Of a DNA stretch of 64,000 nt, positions 31,781-46,493 are shown in pieces. Position numbers and translations under genes: made by a program. The notes beneath the pieces were generated by a model. The model ran no database searches. It was not told where the DNA came from and saw only the letters and a list, made by a program, of their open reading frames with translations. Positions within the stretch are counted from its first letter, which is position 1; each line of letters opens with the position of its first letter. The stretch lies in assembly GCA_030068145.1 (NCBI GenBank), contig JAPJBO010000033.1:485501-549500 (forward strand). Reading direction: 5' to 3'. The DNA is from Diplonema papillatum (taxonomy: Eukaryota > Euglenozoa > Diplonemea > Diplonemida > Diplonemidae).

Positions 31781-34700
31781 ATGATGGATCGAGGACTACC
31801 ATGGGTCCTTGCGTCGGCGGCGTTGCTGATGGCAGGGGGAGCGTCCGGAACGACGCCGACAGTGACGTTCACGTTGCCGACGGGGACGGAGACGTTTACA
31901 TCGTCGGAGTCGCACACGTCGTCGGAGACGCACACGTCGTCGCTGACGCTGACGAGAGAATCGTCGAACAACTACACGATGGACTTGCAGCCGGCGTGGT
32001 TCTATGCGGGGCAGGAGTTCCGGATCCGGATCGAGGCTGTTTTGGAGCAGTCACCCGCGGCGGCGGAGCAGAACAAGAAGATGTTCAACGCGTCCGACAT
32101 GGGGACGCTGGAGGTGCGGTTGTACGCGTGGTCGGCGTCGATCGGGGCGGAGTGCAGCGCGTACTCGTCTTCGCCGCTGGCGACGGAGAACGAGTTCGGG
32201 ATGACGGTTGCGGCTTCTGCGGCGGGAGAGAGGTTCGTGGCGGCGGCCCACATGACGCTGATCGCGCCTGCCGGGTCGACGAAGTTCGTGATCTGCTTCA
32301 AGCACACGATGGACGAGCGGTACTTCAACCTGGAGAGGAACGGGGAGTGGCAGGCGTTCGCAAGGAGCAGCGACGGGCGCGACGTGTTCGAGGCGGCGGA
32401 CTCGAAGGTGTGGTACCACATCCCGGACGCGACGGTGGGACAGTACGCGATTGTGCAGCTGCTGTCGGAGGAGGACGGGTGGAACTTCACGTACGCACCT
32501 TCGACGTGCGCGACGACCTGGGCGGACTGCGGGAAAGGGGACAACCTGAAGATTGTGCCGGCAGGGGCTCCGTGCACGTACGAGTACCAGAACTTCGGAT
32601 CGGACTACTTCGGGAGCACGCAGGTGCAAGCGGACGGGACGTGGGCTACGGCGGCGTTGGACGGGATGCGGGAGGGAGCGACGGCAGGCGGAGTCGGCGT
32701 GTTCGGGACGCAGTACGCAAACCCGCTGGTGGACGCGTGGACGGCGGCGGGCACGTACTACCCGGCGAACACCGAGAACTTCCAGCACGCGGACGTGGTG
32801 GTGGACCCGGTGGGAGGCGAGACCAGGCACGCGTACGCGTACGTGCGGCTGCCGGCGACGACCGGGAGCTACGACGTGTGCTTCTCGTCGCTGGAGCAGC
32901 GGATCTCGCTCCGGACGGGGCACACCATCCTGGAGTCGATCCCGGTGTGGCGGAAGCTGTACCGGTGCACGAGCGCCAGCGCGTGCGCGACCAACTCGGC
33001 GGCGAAGGAGTTCACGACGGCGGCGGAGCCGATGGGGTGGTCGATGGTGGACCTGTCGCCGAACACGTGGGGCGAGATTGTGTTCGACGACAGCTCGGAG
33101 ACGCAGCTGAACAGCGAGGCGGCGACGAGCACGGTGATCGTGAGCGCGCCGGTGGCGACGGTGGCCTACCCGTACACAAGCACGGCGACGGCGAACTACT
33201 GGGCCCCGGCAGGCGGCGACCACTTCAAGATCGTGAGCTCGGCGTACTTCGCAGAGGAGACCACCGCTTCGCGGGTTGCCCCGTACTCGACCGGGGCGCA
33301 GCTGGGGTCGCGGCCGTCAGCCGGTTGCTGGTCGCGGGCGCTGGACACGGCGTCGTCGAGCGCATCGCCGGCCGAACACGGCGGGATGGTGGACGACGGA
33401 GCGCGGTATCCGATCGGATCGCGGGACCTGACGGGGGACCCGACCGATTCGACGGCGAGCCACGACGCATCGGGGGTGGCGGCGACGTTCGCGACGCTGT
33501 ACGTGCCGAACCACATGACGCGGTGGCACGTGTGCTACCGGCGGACGTGCACGTTCAGCGGGGCGACGTGCCCGAAGTACAGCGGGTACCGCGTGCTGGC
33601 CTTCCACACGTCGACGAAGGGAACGGTGCCGGCGAAGTGGGTGCACCTGGAGGCGAAGTACGCGCACGACGAGCTGGTGCCGGCGACGTGGGGCGGGGAG
33701 GAAATGGACTTCGGGCCGAGCACGACGTGGTTCATGAACGACACGCGGATCGGAACGTGGGGCCCGCTGATCGTGGAGCAGACGAACGCGACGGAGGGCG
33801 GGGGGCTGGACTCGCGGGCTTGGAACTTGGTGCGGACGTACGCGACGGGGGACACGGTGACGGCGACGATCGGGAGCACCTTGCGGCTGGTGAAGTGGGA
33901 CCGGCCGTGCGACTACCCGGGGTTCGACGGGCACGACGAGACGATGGCGGCGATGCAGACGGACGGAGGAATGGTGGAGTGCAACAGCATGGACGCGCAC
34001 GCGAAGCCGGCGACCGGGTCGGAGGCGGCGGCGGGCTGGAACTGCGAGGGGTCGTCGTCGGACCTGGCGTCGGTGTCGAACGTGGCGTTCTACATCACGG
34101 TGCCGGAGTCGGCGAACTACCGGGTGTGCCTCCGCGTGAAGGGGTGGAACTGGCGGGAGCTGTCGCCGAGCTCGGCGACGGGGGCGTGGAACGACGCGTC
34201 GCACCCGATGCCGTCGACGTCGCTGGAGCGGGGGGAGTGGACGCCGCCGGCGACGTACTTCTCGCCGACTTCGAGCGGGCTGTCGCACCTGACGCTGACG
34301 GTGGCGGAGGACCGGGCGGGGATGGAGGCGACGTTCCTGGTGGAGGACACGTACGGGTCGCTGACGGCGGCGCCGCGGGGGCCGTGCTCGGGCGGGTGCG
34401 ACAACAGCGGGGACGTGCTGCGGTTGGTGAAGGCGTCGGGTTCGGCTTCGTGCGACGTGAACCCGGGGAACTGGGACGCGGGGCTGGCGGACACGCACGT
34501 GTCGCTGCACTGCGCGAAGACCGGGTCCGGGGCGGCGTCGACGTCGTCGCTGGTGTACGACGCTTCGGCTGTGGTGCCGTGCGCGCTGGCGATGCCGACG
34601 GTGGCGCTGTGCGGGGGGTCGTCGGAGTACCGGTGCAACAGCACGAACACGCGGCTGGCGGCGCTGGTGGCGAGGACGCCGGACGTGTACGACGACATCG

Positions 34701-37700
34701 TGCCGCACGACGTGACGTACTACAACCACAAGACGGTGGCGGCGGTGGTGGCGCTGCCGGCGTACAGCAGCGGCGGGGTGGCGGACAACCAGTACAAGAT
34801 CTGCTACAAGCAGTTCGGGACGTCGAACTGGGTGATCTTCAACGACACGTACGAGGTGCAGCCGTCGGCGGGGTTCTCGATCTCGGAGCCGGCGGTGCGG
34901 TCGGTGAAGCTGGTGGGCGGGGAGCTGCGGCAGTTCCAGCTGAGCCTGAGCAGCGGGAAGTTCCCGGTGAACGCGGCGGGGACGGAGATCAGCGGGCTGA
35001 CGCTGTTCGCGAAGCTGGTGATGCAGACGGCGGAGAACAACGACAACTGCCTGAACGAGCCGGCGGGGACGGAGGCGCAGCCGCTGGGGGCGGGGACGAC
35101 GGCGTTCTCGCTGGTGGCGGACAACGCGAACACGTCGCTGACGTTCGCGATGGTGGTGCCGCAGGCGGCGGGGATGTACCACCTGTGCGTGCAGGTGCGG
35201 TACTCGGCGGAGGACTCGCTGTCGTGGTGGCGGGCGGGCGGGGAGTCGTCGTACGCGTACGAGGTGCTGGACAACGGGCTGCGGTGGTACGTGTCGGCCG
35301 GGCACCAGCCGACGAACCAGGGACTGTCGGTGGTGAAGCTGGTGAAGTGCACGGCAAGTGCCGGAACGTGCGCGACGGCGGGGAACACGGAGACGTTCAA
35401 CACGACGGCGGGCGGGGACGCGGCGAAGATCGTGGCGACGACGTCGGCGTGCAGCGACGGGAGCGGGTGGAAGGCGGGGGCGGGGGCGTCTGAGCACGTG
35501 GGGCAGGAGGGCGGTTCGGCGGCGGGGCGGACGAACCTGGGCCCGGCGGAGGGCCCGGCGGACGTGGCGGAGCTGAAGGTGACGCTGCCGGCGGTGGCGA
35601 GCGACGCGCAGGTGTACTACAAGGTGTGCGTGTTGACGTCGTGGAACCTGGGGACGATCGGGGGCACGGGGCAGCGGTGGGTGGAGGTGGCGCAGGCGCG
35701 CGGGCTGCAGGGGCAGCTGTTGGTGACCGGGGCGGCGGGGGAGCCTTCGTTCTACACGGCGCAGGCGCTGATGAAGAGCTGGACGCTGGCGTCGGCGCTG
35801 ATGCCGGCGAAGTCGCTGTTGACGGGCCCGCCGGCGGACACGGTGGCGCTGGGCGGGGCGTCGACGCAGTACGTGAGCAACCCGACGGCGTCGTCGACGA
35901 CGAGCGCGGCGACGGCGGCGACGGGGTTCCACTTCAACTCGCACGCGAACCTGGTGGCGGAGACGAAGACGGAGAACGAGTTCAAGCTGGTGGCGGTGTC
36001 GAAGCCGGCGGGGCGGGTGCCGGAGGACCCGGCGGGGGCGGAGTGGGGGACGACGGCGAACTGGAAGCAGGTCGGGGAGGAGCCGGCGGACTGCATGGGC
36101 CCGGCGGTGGACAGCGCGAGCAACTTGGGCTCGTGCGCGGACGAGGACGACGCGAGCGGGTCCGGGGTGTGCCCGCAGCTGGAGGCGGTGGGGTCGTCGA
36201 CGACGACGACGGAGCGGAAGGCGCTGTTCCACGTGCCGATGGACAGCGGGGAGTACGCGGTGTGCTACCGGGTGAAGCACTCGACGCTTTCGGCGGCGCG
36301 GCCGTGGCTGCTGCTGCCGTCGGCGACGAACACGCACTACTCGCTGTACTCGCACCCGTCGTACCTGGAGGTGGAGGTGAACAGCGCGGGGACGAACGCG
36401 ACGGCGTTCGACCTGCGGGTGGCGGACGTGGCGGACGGGTTGCAGCTGGAGGCGTCGACGTGGTGCGACGCGTCGGCGGCGGGGGCGGCGGCGGGGACGG
36501 ACGCGGGGGCGCCGTGCGGGGCGCAGAACAACGGAGGGTTCACGTCGGACCTGCTGACGATCGTGAACGACACGCAGGTGTGCCCGGCGCCGCCGCTGGC
36601 GCCGGCGGGGAGCAGCACCGGGGCGCCGCAGTGGTTCCGGCTGCTGCGGACGTCGAACGCGACGGCGGCGGTTTGGATGACGTGGGACGCGGCGACGGAG
36701 GCGGCGAAGGCGTTCGCGCTGCCGGTGGCGGCGTTCCCGTCGGCGTCGGGGCAGTACAAGGTGTGCGCGTACAAGGCGGGGGACGGGGCGGCGGCGCACT
36801 TCGGGAACGTGTCGACGGAGTACGTGGCGAAGCAGGGGGTGACGTACCAGCTGTACAACCGGGGAGGCGCGGCGAGCGGGGGCGGGAGCGGGTACTGGCG
36901 GGACACGGCGGGGTCGGGGGCGGCGGCGAAGCTGCTGGCGACGTCGGACCTGGAGTACAACTCGACGCTGCGGTTCACGGAGTACTCGTCGACGCTGGAG
37001 GCGCTGTACGGGCCGAGCGTGGTGGCGGCGGAGCTGGTGACGGACGAGGCGACGGGGAAGGTGTCGCGGACGCCGCTGCTGCGGTCGGGGACGACGGTGG
37101 CGTTCACGGTGCAGAAGGCGACGGCGGACGGGTTCGTGCTGCCGGACGGGAGCGAGGAGGTGGTGGTGATGCGGTGCGCGGCGGCGTCGGGGACGGCGGC
37201 GTGGTCGACGGGGCTGGGGTGCGCGGCGGGGCTGCAGACGGCGCCGGAGACGTGGCCGGGCGACTTTCTGGTGGAGAACGTGGGGGCGGCGTGCTCGCCG
37301 GGGGCGGGCCCGCGGTACGGGTGGCCGGCGAACGGGCTGCGGCAGTTCTTGGTGGACGGGGCGACGACGTTCAACCTGCAGTACCGGTCGGCTTGCCCCG
37401 GGGGCGGCGAGTTCGGGTGCGGGGTGCGGTTCGTGACGGGGTCCGGGGCGTACTCGTCGGCGGCGCAGTGGGTGAACGTGGACGAGCACGCGCCGGACGC
37501 GGTGGCGCTGGACGGAGTGGAGGCCGACGCGGTGACGCGGGCGACGAGCGGGTGCTCGGCGACGTCGAAGACGTGCTTCCAGAAGGCGTGCGTGCACGGG
37601 AAGCCGTGCCAGGTGGTGATCCAGGCGCGGTGGAACGGGCCGTCGGAGTTCGCGCCGAACGGGACGCTGGCGGTGCACTACGCGCGGCACGACTACAGCG

Positions 37701-40700
37701 GGTGGACGGCGAACACGGTGCCGTCGGCGGCGGCGGCGCTGTTCGGGACGACGGTGAGCTCGACGGCGCCGGTGGTGTCGGCGGCGTCGTGGGAGCTCGG
37801 GGGGCGGTACACGCTGTCGTTCACGCCGCGGCTGCAAGACACGACGACGGCGGGGATGCTGTACCTGAACGTGACGTACGGGGACGCGCCGTCGGCGACG
37901 GCGGGCTGGACGCGGTTCGTGGTGAGCGTGACGAAGGCGACGCCGGCGGCGGTCACCGTGGCGAAGGTGCGGCCGGTGGACGTGGAGCGGAAGATGGTGG
38001 CCGGGAGGGTGCCGGCGCCGGCGTTCGTGCCGTCGTCGTCGACGAGTTCTTCCGTGCTGACGGCGGCGGCCGGGTCGTACCTCGAAGCGCTGGTGCCGTA
38101 CGAGTTGACGTACGCGCCGGTGGACGCGAGCGGGGCGGCGCTGCCGGCGGTGCACGGGGCGATGAAGGGGTGGACGGTGAGCGGGAAGGTGACGGAGTCG
38201 GGGAACTCGAAGGTGCTGGCGGACTGGACGGACAGCTACACGACGGAGCCGAAGAAGCTGCTGGCGGCGGTGCTGAGCAACCAGGCGATCGGGACGGACT
38301 ACTCGTTCAAGCTGCGGTTCAAGGTGTACGTGGTGGACAACGCGTGCTCGCGGTTCGCGTCGGCGGGCGGGTGCACGCTCTCGTTCGACTTCACGCACAC
38401 GCCGGCGGGGGCGACGACGGCGACGACGCTCAGCGCGACGATGGTGACGCCCGTGCGGGTGCCGGCGGCGACGGTGATGGTGTCGCCGAGCACGACGCGG
38501 TCGACGGTGCGGGAGGGGATCCTGGTGCGCGTGTTCCCGGGGACGTACGTGGTGTCGACGTCGAACGTCGAGATGTTCGTGTACGACGAGTTCCACTACG
38601 GCGACGTGTTCGCGCTGGCGAACGGGCCGGGGCCGACGGACGGGACGGCGACGCGGGACGGGACGATGCTGCAGGAGGACTCGGGGTCCAGGACCGGGTG
38701 CGCGTTCGCGAAGACGGGGAGCACGCCGTCCGGGTACAACTGCGCGGTGGCGAAGTACGGGACGAAGCAGCTGTCGCTGACGGCGGGGACGTACTGGGGC
38801 GCGGAGTGGACGATGCGGCCGTCGGTGCCGTGCAACCTGTGCGAGTTCACGTTCCACACGACGCTCGGGGCCGGCCCGCAGTCGCACTACCTGAACTCGG
38901 ACGGGAGCCAGCGCGGGGTGAAGACGCTGACGTGGACGCAGGAGACGACGGAGCTGCAGTGCTCGGACGCGACGGCGACGTTCACGGTGGGAGCGGCGAA
39001 GTCGAGCGAGTTCTCGGTGGCGGTGACGGCCGGGGTGGCCGGGCAGAGCAGCGGGACGAACGCGTGGTACCCGCAGTGGTGGGTGTTCACGAACACGTCG
39101 GCGGACGTGACGCACGTGTCCGGGTCGTCGACGCCGCTGGGTTCGATCTACGCGCTGATGCAGTCGGGGGCGCCGGCTTCGTCGACGCTGCTGACGGCGA
39201 AGATGGCGCACGGGACGGCGTCGTTCTCGAAGCTGTACTTCGCGGGGTCGGCGGTGCCGGAGGCGGGAGTGGCTGAGGAGCTGACGATCTCGTTCAGCAC
39301 GGTGGCGATCCTGTACGACACGACGGTGAGCCCCGACGCGGGGTCGCGGCCGACGGGGACGGCGGCGATCTCGTGCACTTCGGCGGTGTCGATGACGCGG
39401 GAGGAGGCGAGCGAGCCGAGGACGTCGATCGAGCTGGACTCGGTGACGGGGGCGACCAGCCTGTGCGGGTCGTCTTCGTCGTCGTGCTCGCGGTACACGG
39501 CGACGGTGACGGAGTTCCTTTCGAGCGGGTTGACGGTGAAGGTGAAGTTCGTGAACACGTCGTCGTCGGGGACGGTGACGACGGACAGCGCGACGAGCCG
39601 GAACGTGACGATCGTGCCGGTGGGCGGGCCGTCGACGAGCCCGTTCAACTCGGCGCCGAGCTGGACGTACGACAGCGCGACGTCGACGTACGTGTCGGGG
39701 GACGTGGTGCTGGACTCGTCGTACAACGGGGCGACGGCGGACACGCTGGGGTCGCACACGTACTCGTTCGGGTCGCTGGCGGTGCTGGCGACGCGGCAGC
39801 GGCCGGTGGCGAGCGTGGAGTCGAACGTGCTGGACGGGGCCGGGGCGGTGAAGATCGCGTTCGGGAAGACGTCGGCGACGGCGACGGTGGACAACTCGCC
39901 GGTGCGGGCGGCGTCGTTCAAGGTGTGCGAGTCGGCGTGGGACGCGGCGTCGGAGTCGGAGGTGACGGGGACGCTGTGCCTGACGCTGGAGCTGTGGGTG
40001 ACGGAGCCGTCGCCGACGTACAAGGCGGTGGTGTGGTCGGAGCCGAGCGCCGGGTCGCGGACGCGGGGGACGAGCGCGTCGTGCGGGCTGAGCCCGACGC
40101 TGGACTCGCTGTCGGTGGCGACGTACTACTCGGCGGCGGGGGTGGCGTCGGCGACGGCGCGGTTCTACGCGTACGCGCTGCCGGTGGAGTACACGGCGAA
40201 GGTGGCGGCGGGGACGCAGTACTTCACGGCGAGCGGGAGCGCGGCGGCGAGCGCGTCGCTGAGCGCGAAGAACGCGGTGGCGTCGTACTCGGGGACGTCG
40301 TTGCTGACGCATTCTCTGTCGGCGGCGTCGCTGCGGGTGACGTTCTCGTACTACGGGCGCGACGTGCTGGCGACGGCGACGCCGATGCAGGTGACGGCGA
40401 AGGACGCGAGCACGAGCTCGACGACGGCGGCGGCGTCGATCGCCGGGGTGACGACGACGAACACGTACACGTGGGCGGACGGGACGGAGACGTTCGCGTC
40501 GTGGGAGCACTCGGCGGCGGTTTCGCTGGACGACGAGTGCCCGACGAAGAGGTACCTGCAGTCGACGACGAGCGGGTACCGGACGTACGCGTCGGGGGCG
40601 CCGGGGGCCGGGTGGAACTACTCGCACGCGGGGTCGGCGGCGGCGGGGCTGCCGTTCCCGCTGCAGACGGTGGTGAAGACGACGGCCGGGGCGCGGGCGT

Positions 40701-43700
40701 GGTCGTTCACCGACGGGATTTTGATGAAGGTGTCGAAGAACAGCTGGTCCGGGTGCAACGACGGCGGCGCGCTGGCGGTGTACGAGCTGAAGCCGTCGAG
40801 CGCGAGCGGTTCGTCGGAGGTGCGGATGGGCTCGCTGGCGACGAGCTTCGCGCTGGGAGCCGACGCGGGGGCGGCGGTGGCGACGAAGCGCGGGGTCGGG
40901 CTGGCGTGGGCTGTGCTGGGGGCGGAGTGCGAGGCGTGCACGCTGCAGCTGGACCTCTGCTTCTCGGGCAACGCGGCGGCGGAGTGCCTGAGCGGGTACG
41001 GGTCGGGGTCGGCGGACCCGTCGGACGCGACGCCGCTGCTGGCGGACCGGACGAAGGTGACGAAGCCGTTCGCTGTGCGCGGCGCGGCGCCGGACCTGGT
41101 GAACGTGCACGCGCAGACGCTGCCGTCGAGCAGCGGCTGGGCTTCGGACGGGCGGTCGGCGATCCAGGTGGGCGCGGTGTTCCAGGTGGAGGTGGAGAAC
41201 GTGATGGTGTTCGGCGACTCGACGCAGTGGGCGATGCAGGCGGACCAGGCGGCGAGCGGGTGGCGGCGCACGGCGATGGTGCGGAGCCAGTGGACGAGGA
41301 GCACTTCGGAGGCGGTGTCGATGGCGGAGATGCGGTACGGCAACGGCGGGTTCATGGTCGACGGGGCGGCGCGCGCGGCGAGCTCGTCGTCGGTGGCGGC
41401 GTGCGTGGTGGAGGACTCGGAGTTCCTGGCGTCGGCGGTGACGATGTCGCCGTGGTTGACGGGGGCGAGCGCCGGGTCGCTGTCGTTCTTCTTCGCGCGG
41501 CCGTGCAGCCGGTGCCAGGTGGTGGTGGACTACTGGCTGACGAAGGGGTCGGAGACGAGGATGGGCAGCATCGCGCTCCGGTCGTACGCGACGGCGTCGG
41601 CGACGGGGCTGACGTCGGTGGGGTCGAGCGCGCTGGAGTTCATGGTGACGGCGTGCAGCGAGAAGTGGATGCTGAGCGGGAGCCCGGCGACGGCGGTGCG
41701 GCGGAGGAGGCCGTTCGCGGTGACCGCCGTGCGCACGGACCGGAACGGGATGCCGTCGTGGGAAGGGACGACGACGGCGGTGCTGAACCTGGCGGCGAGC
41801 AGCGGAAACGGCGGCGGCGGGAACGCGCACGTGACGTCGCCGTCGGCGGCGGGCTCGACGAAGGCGGCGGACGGGTCGGCGACGGTGCGGCTGTACGCCA
41901 CCCGCGCGTGCTACCAGTGCTCGGTGTCGTTCGCGGGGAAGGACCACCAGATGACGGTCGTGACGGACGCGACGCAGATTGTCCTGGCGCCGAAGGGCGG
42001 CGACCTGAAGCGGCTGCAGATGCTGTCGGCTGCCGGGGACAAGGCGGCGTGGACGTTCGACGTGTACGCGGCGGACGACTTGGGCGACCGGGCGTACACG
42101 GCGGGCGGGCCGACGGAGTTCGCGATGCAGCCGCGGTACTCGACGTACAACTCGGGCGGCGGGGCGCGGGTGGCGAAGACGCTGAGCCTGGTGGCGTCCG
42201 GGGCGACGACGAAGAGCGTCGTGATGAGCGACCCGGTGTACACGCTGGGGTCGCTGTCGACGGGGGCGCCGACGACGATGAAGGTGGCGAACGGGACGCG
42301 GGTGCACAACGGCGTGCCCGTGCCGGCCCTGAACAGCGAGGCCGGCGAGACGGGGACGGCGAGCGTCGAGTTCTCGGGGACGGTGCCGGGCGTCGACGTG
42401 CCGCTGACGATGGCGCTGAGCGGGGCGTCGCAGGTGTCGACGAACTACTTCGGGGAGAAGAAGGCGGCGACGGTGAGCTGGACGGTGGCGGCGACGCGGA
42501 TGGCGGTGGACGACGCGGAGTCGGCGTCGGCGTCGTCGTACGCGTGCGCGTCATCGGGCCTGACGCAGGGGATGGGCTGGTGCGGGTTCACCGCGTGGGC
42601 GATCGGGCGCAGCCCGGCGGCGACCGACTCGGACACCGCGTGGTACGTGGCGGTGGGCGAGGTGGCCGGCACGGTGGCGGCGTCGGTGTCGTGCGGGACG
42701 TGCGGGACGGCGGAGGTGGTGCCGGCGGAGGCGGCGTTTGCCCCCGGACACGGGAAGGCGGACTTCAGGGTGAAGCTGCTGTCGCTCGCTGATGCGAGCA
42801 CGGCGTGCGCGTGCGAGGTGACGGTGACGCCGCCGTCGGGGCTGGCGAACGCGACGGCGCAGGCGTTCAGCGTCACGTGGGAGCCGACGACGCTGTCCGT
42901 GTGGAACTGGGGCTCGACCGACACGATCGCGGCGGCGTCGGGATCCTCCGCGTACACGGCGCGCAGCGTGGTGAACCGGACGGTGGAGCTGGGGCTGCTG
43001 GCGATGGACAGCACGGAGACCTACTCGGGGCTGGGGGGTCTGACGTGGAGCTCGGCGAGCGTCGTGTTCGCGGAGTCGTCTGTGGATCCGGCGGGGTGCT
43101 TCAAGTGCGCGTCGTCGTTCACAACGACGGACGGCGACACCGCGTGCCCGGTCACGGCGGGGGGCAACAGCGGCGACCAGGTCACGATCACCGGCGTGTT
43201 CACCACTGCGGGGACGTGCTCGATCTCGAGCTCCGCGTTCAGCGGCTTCCCGACGGCGGTGGCGGACACCACGGCGTCGCCGCTGACGGGGCTGACGGTC
43301 ACCGTGGACGAGGCCGCCAGCGTCGCGGTCGTGCCGAGCACGGAGGGGACGAACCTCGAAACGCTGACGAACTTCAGCGGGCTGAAGGGATGGACGCTGG
43401 CGGGCATGCCGGCCGCGATCAGCGGCCACGGGGCCTGGATCCGCCTGAAGGTGGTCGACGCCGCCGGCGACGTCGTCACGGGCGACAGCCACATGGAGTT
43501 CACGCTCACGGGCAAGCGCGTCGTCGACCCGATGTCGCCGTCCCCTTCGCCTGCTGAGAACATGACCGACGCCCACGAGTGGGGACCGGTGACGGCCACC
43601 GCTTCGCACGGGTACGTCACCTTCATGCTGGACGTGAACGACACGACGCGCACTCTCGCGTGCGAGCACGCGATGATGTCTGACATTGCGAGGGGGACCC

Positions 43701-46493
43701 CGTGCGAGCACATGCCGTGGATGTTCAACGTGTCGGCGGCAGCTCCCGTGTCGTCCGACGCCGTCACCACGCAGCCGACCGCGATGGGAAGCGTGACCAA
43801 CATCGGGCCTCTGTACTTCGTCAGGAAGGCGCACGAGCCGATGGTGTTCGGCAGCTTCGGTGCCAAAGTGCCTCCGGAGTGCGCAGCTGGCTCTCCGGAC
43901 ATGCCCACGGACATGCCGACGGAAGGAAACAACGCGAGCATGCCCGGGGTCAAATGCCCGCCGATGCCGGACATGACGAACCCGAAGCTCGGGTGGGCGA
44001 CGCCGCTGATGATGCAGGGCTGGAAGCCGGTTGCGGGGTTGATGGGGGCCGGCGGCGCGGCGCCGGCGAGTTCGTGGGGATACGGCTTCGTCTTCGACCT
44101 CGCCTTGTTCGCCGTCGACAAGCACGGCTTCGTGGTGCGTCACCCGGAAGATGTCGGAAGCTTCGCGAACGCGGTGATGCGCCCGTTCGCGGTGCCGTGT
44201 CTCAACGTTGATCAATCCGTGGTGAACGGCAACCAGTGGGTCATGAGCACGTGCATCGACAACGGCGGCGCTTGCGAAACCACGAGAACCATGTCGAGCT
44301 TGACGCAGTGCACGCACAAGGCCAGCCCTTGGTCTGTGCCGTCGTTGGAAGTCGAGTTTGAAATGGGCATGTCAAAGATCTCACCGGTTGTCTACGGCGG
44401 CAAAGGTGTGTGATGTTGTTTTCTTTAGCCATACTTCAACCTTCTTGTTCGTCTAGCCTCTAGGCATAAACCCGTTTTCACACTTCTTCTTCTTGGGCTT
44501 CTGCTTCTTCGCCTTCTTGTGTGTTTTTCCATCGATATCTTTGCCCGCTTGGGCAGATGCAAAAATGCAAACAAAGGTCGCAACCGACCAAACTGATCGT
44601 CCCTTCGGGATCGACGGTATCGCAAAAAAAAAAACTTCAACAACAGGTTCGCTCGGCGGTCGGAAGAGGTTCATGCTGACGACGGCAGAGTTCTCGTACG
44701 ACGCTGACGTGATGGGCATGATGGAGAACGCCGCTCACACGTTTGAGATCCACATGGTCGATACGGCAGCTGTTGTGCCTTGGCACAGCAAGGAGGAAGG
44801 GAAAATGACGAAGTGTACTTTCATGAGCACGGGGGCGATGTGCATGGCTGAAGGTTTCGCGGTCGAGCCCCTGACGACCTTCAACCTGACGATGGCGTTG
44901 ACGGACATGGAGATGATGATCAACGTGGCCGACTCGACGTCGAACGTCTCAGTGACGGGTGCGTGCGCTGACAACACGAAGACGTCGCTCGCCATGCTCG
45001 ATGCCTCCGGCGAGCTCGACTTCATCAAGAAGCCGGTGTTCCACTCGCACCGAGGCGTCGTGATGATCGACGGGCTGCAGATTAGTGGCGTGTGCAAGGC
45101 ATTCACGCTGACGGTGAAGTGCGCCTCTGGACCAACGGATACGCTCAAGAGGTGCCACGGCAAGACGACGACCTTCGGCCCGTTCATGGTGGCCTACGAA
45201 GACGTCAACAAGACAGTACCTCCGGCACCCGTTCCGAAGCCGATCACAGCCGCACTCGAGTTGGGTATGCGAAGGAAGTCTTGTTTCCTGGATCAGACAA
45301 CACGGCATGGCACAAGTGAGGGTGTGCGGGCAGAATGTGCAGCTGTGTTGTCATGAGTTTAACTATTAGTGTTCTAGGATAAATGTGCGCACATCGTCGT
45401 CGTCGCTTGCCGCCAGACAAGCACCGTCGCTGTGGTGCATGCAGCGTGCCCACTCCTCGTCCTCACACCCACCAAACATTTGACAAAGATTCCCCCCAAT
45501 GCTTGCATCATACAAGCGTAGGAGGCAGTGGCCTGCCTAAACATTATTCTTAGATTTCCCCTCAACCAAACGAAAGGAACGAGCAACACCACCAAACTGT
45601 GCACAGCTTCCTTCGACACGCCGGCAGCTGCGAAGGCTTTCATTGATGGCATCGTCGCTTCTGATTTCCAGGACCGTATGGTGGCGACGCTGAAAGCTCA
45701 AGGATTCGGGGTACGACTTTCTTTCTCTCCGGTTTCGTACTCCTCGTCGCAGTAGTGCAGGGATGCAGCCAACCTCAACAGGGGCACTGTAGGAGAACGA
45801 GATTTTTTAGGTGTCGTGCGGGCACACCAACCCGAACAAACGACCGAACGACGAACTGAAAGCACCACCCACCCCACGCTTCAGGTTGTCGACGCCGTGA
45901 CGCTGACGTACCTGTGCAGCATCGCGTCTGGAGCAGCGATCACAGCTGCGGACAAATTGGATTCTTCCGTGTGCAAGGATTACTTGGCGACGCCAACACC
46001 GACTACTGGAGCGCCTGACACGAACGCCACGGACGGCAACTCGACGACGCAGACCCGCAGCTTCTTTGCGCTGGCGGGAACGGCTTTGGTGGCAAAGGCA
46101 GAATTCGAAGTGACGACGGTCGTGGCGGTGTCGGCTGAAGCAGCGTCGCTGGCAGTGGTGACGGGCATTCAGAATGACTTGAACGACCCGAACTCAGTGC
46201 TGAAGGCAGGCGGTGGATCAACGTTCTCGAGTGCCAACGCGACATCTCTGACGGCGGGTGTTGCCTCGACTCCGATCCCGAGCAGTCCTGCACCGCCGAC
46301 GACAGTGCCGGACACGCAGGCTCCCCCGACTGAAGCACCGCCCACGACTGTCGCACCACCCACGCAAACACCGCCGGAGACGACGGAAATCCCAGTTATT
46401 GGTACCGTCCCTCTGGAAATGGTGGCGATGGCTTCTCCCTGCACTTTCCTCACGGCGGTTGCGTCCGCGGTTGCTGTGATGATGCTATTGTAG
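31781..46493 (+). CDS. Giant modular cell-surface protein, probably GPI-anchored, copy 2 (4 exons)
   Basis: Exons 31781-44405, 44647-45264, 45577-45710 and 45885-46493 mirror copy 1 and give 4661 residues with the same signal peptide, Tyr-x-Val-Cys modules, CxxC modules, Thr/Pro stalk and hydrophobic end. Exon 1 encodes exactly the same residues as copy 1. One amino-acid change was seen (Gly in copy 1, Val in copy 2, at 46423) and one silent change (46487), both in the last exon. The donor of intron 2 reads GTATGC in place of GTATGT. If that intron were retained, translation would run 29 codons past the exon end before stopping. The upstream flank differs from copy 1, so expression could differ. 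It lies 3' of an rDNA fragment and retroelement debris. Confidence 0.85.
44406..44646 (+). other. Intron 1 of giant gene copy 2
   Basis: Same boundaries and sequence as the first intron of copy 1 (donor AAAG|GTGTGT, acceptor AACAACAG|GT). Confidence 0.8.
45265..45576 (+). other. Intron 2 of giant gene copy 2, changed donor
   Basis: The donor is GTATGC, where copy 1 has GTATGT; the rest follows copy 1, including the dispersed repeat at about 45490-45562. Confidence 0.7.
45711..45884 (+). other. Intron 3 of giant gene copy 2
   Basis: Donor CGGG|GTACGA and acceptor GCTTCAG|GT as in copy 1, phase 0. Confidence 0.78.
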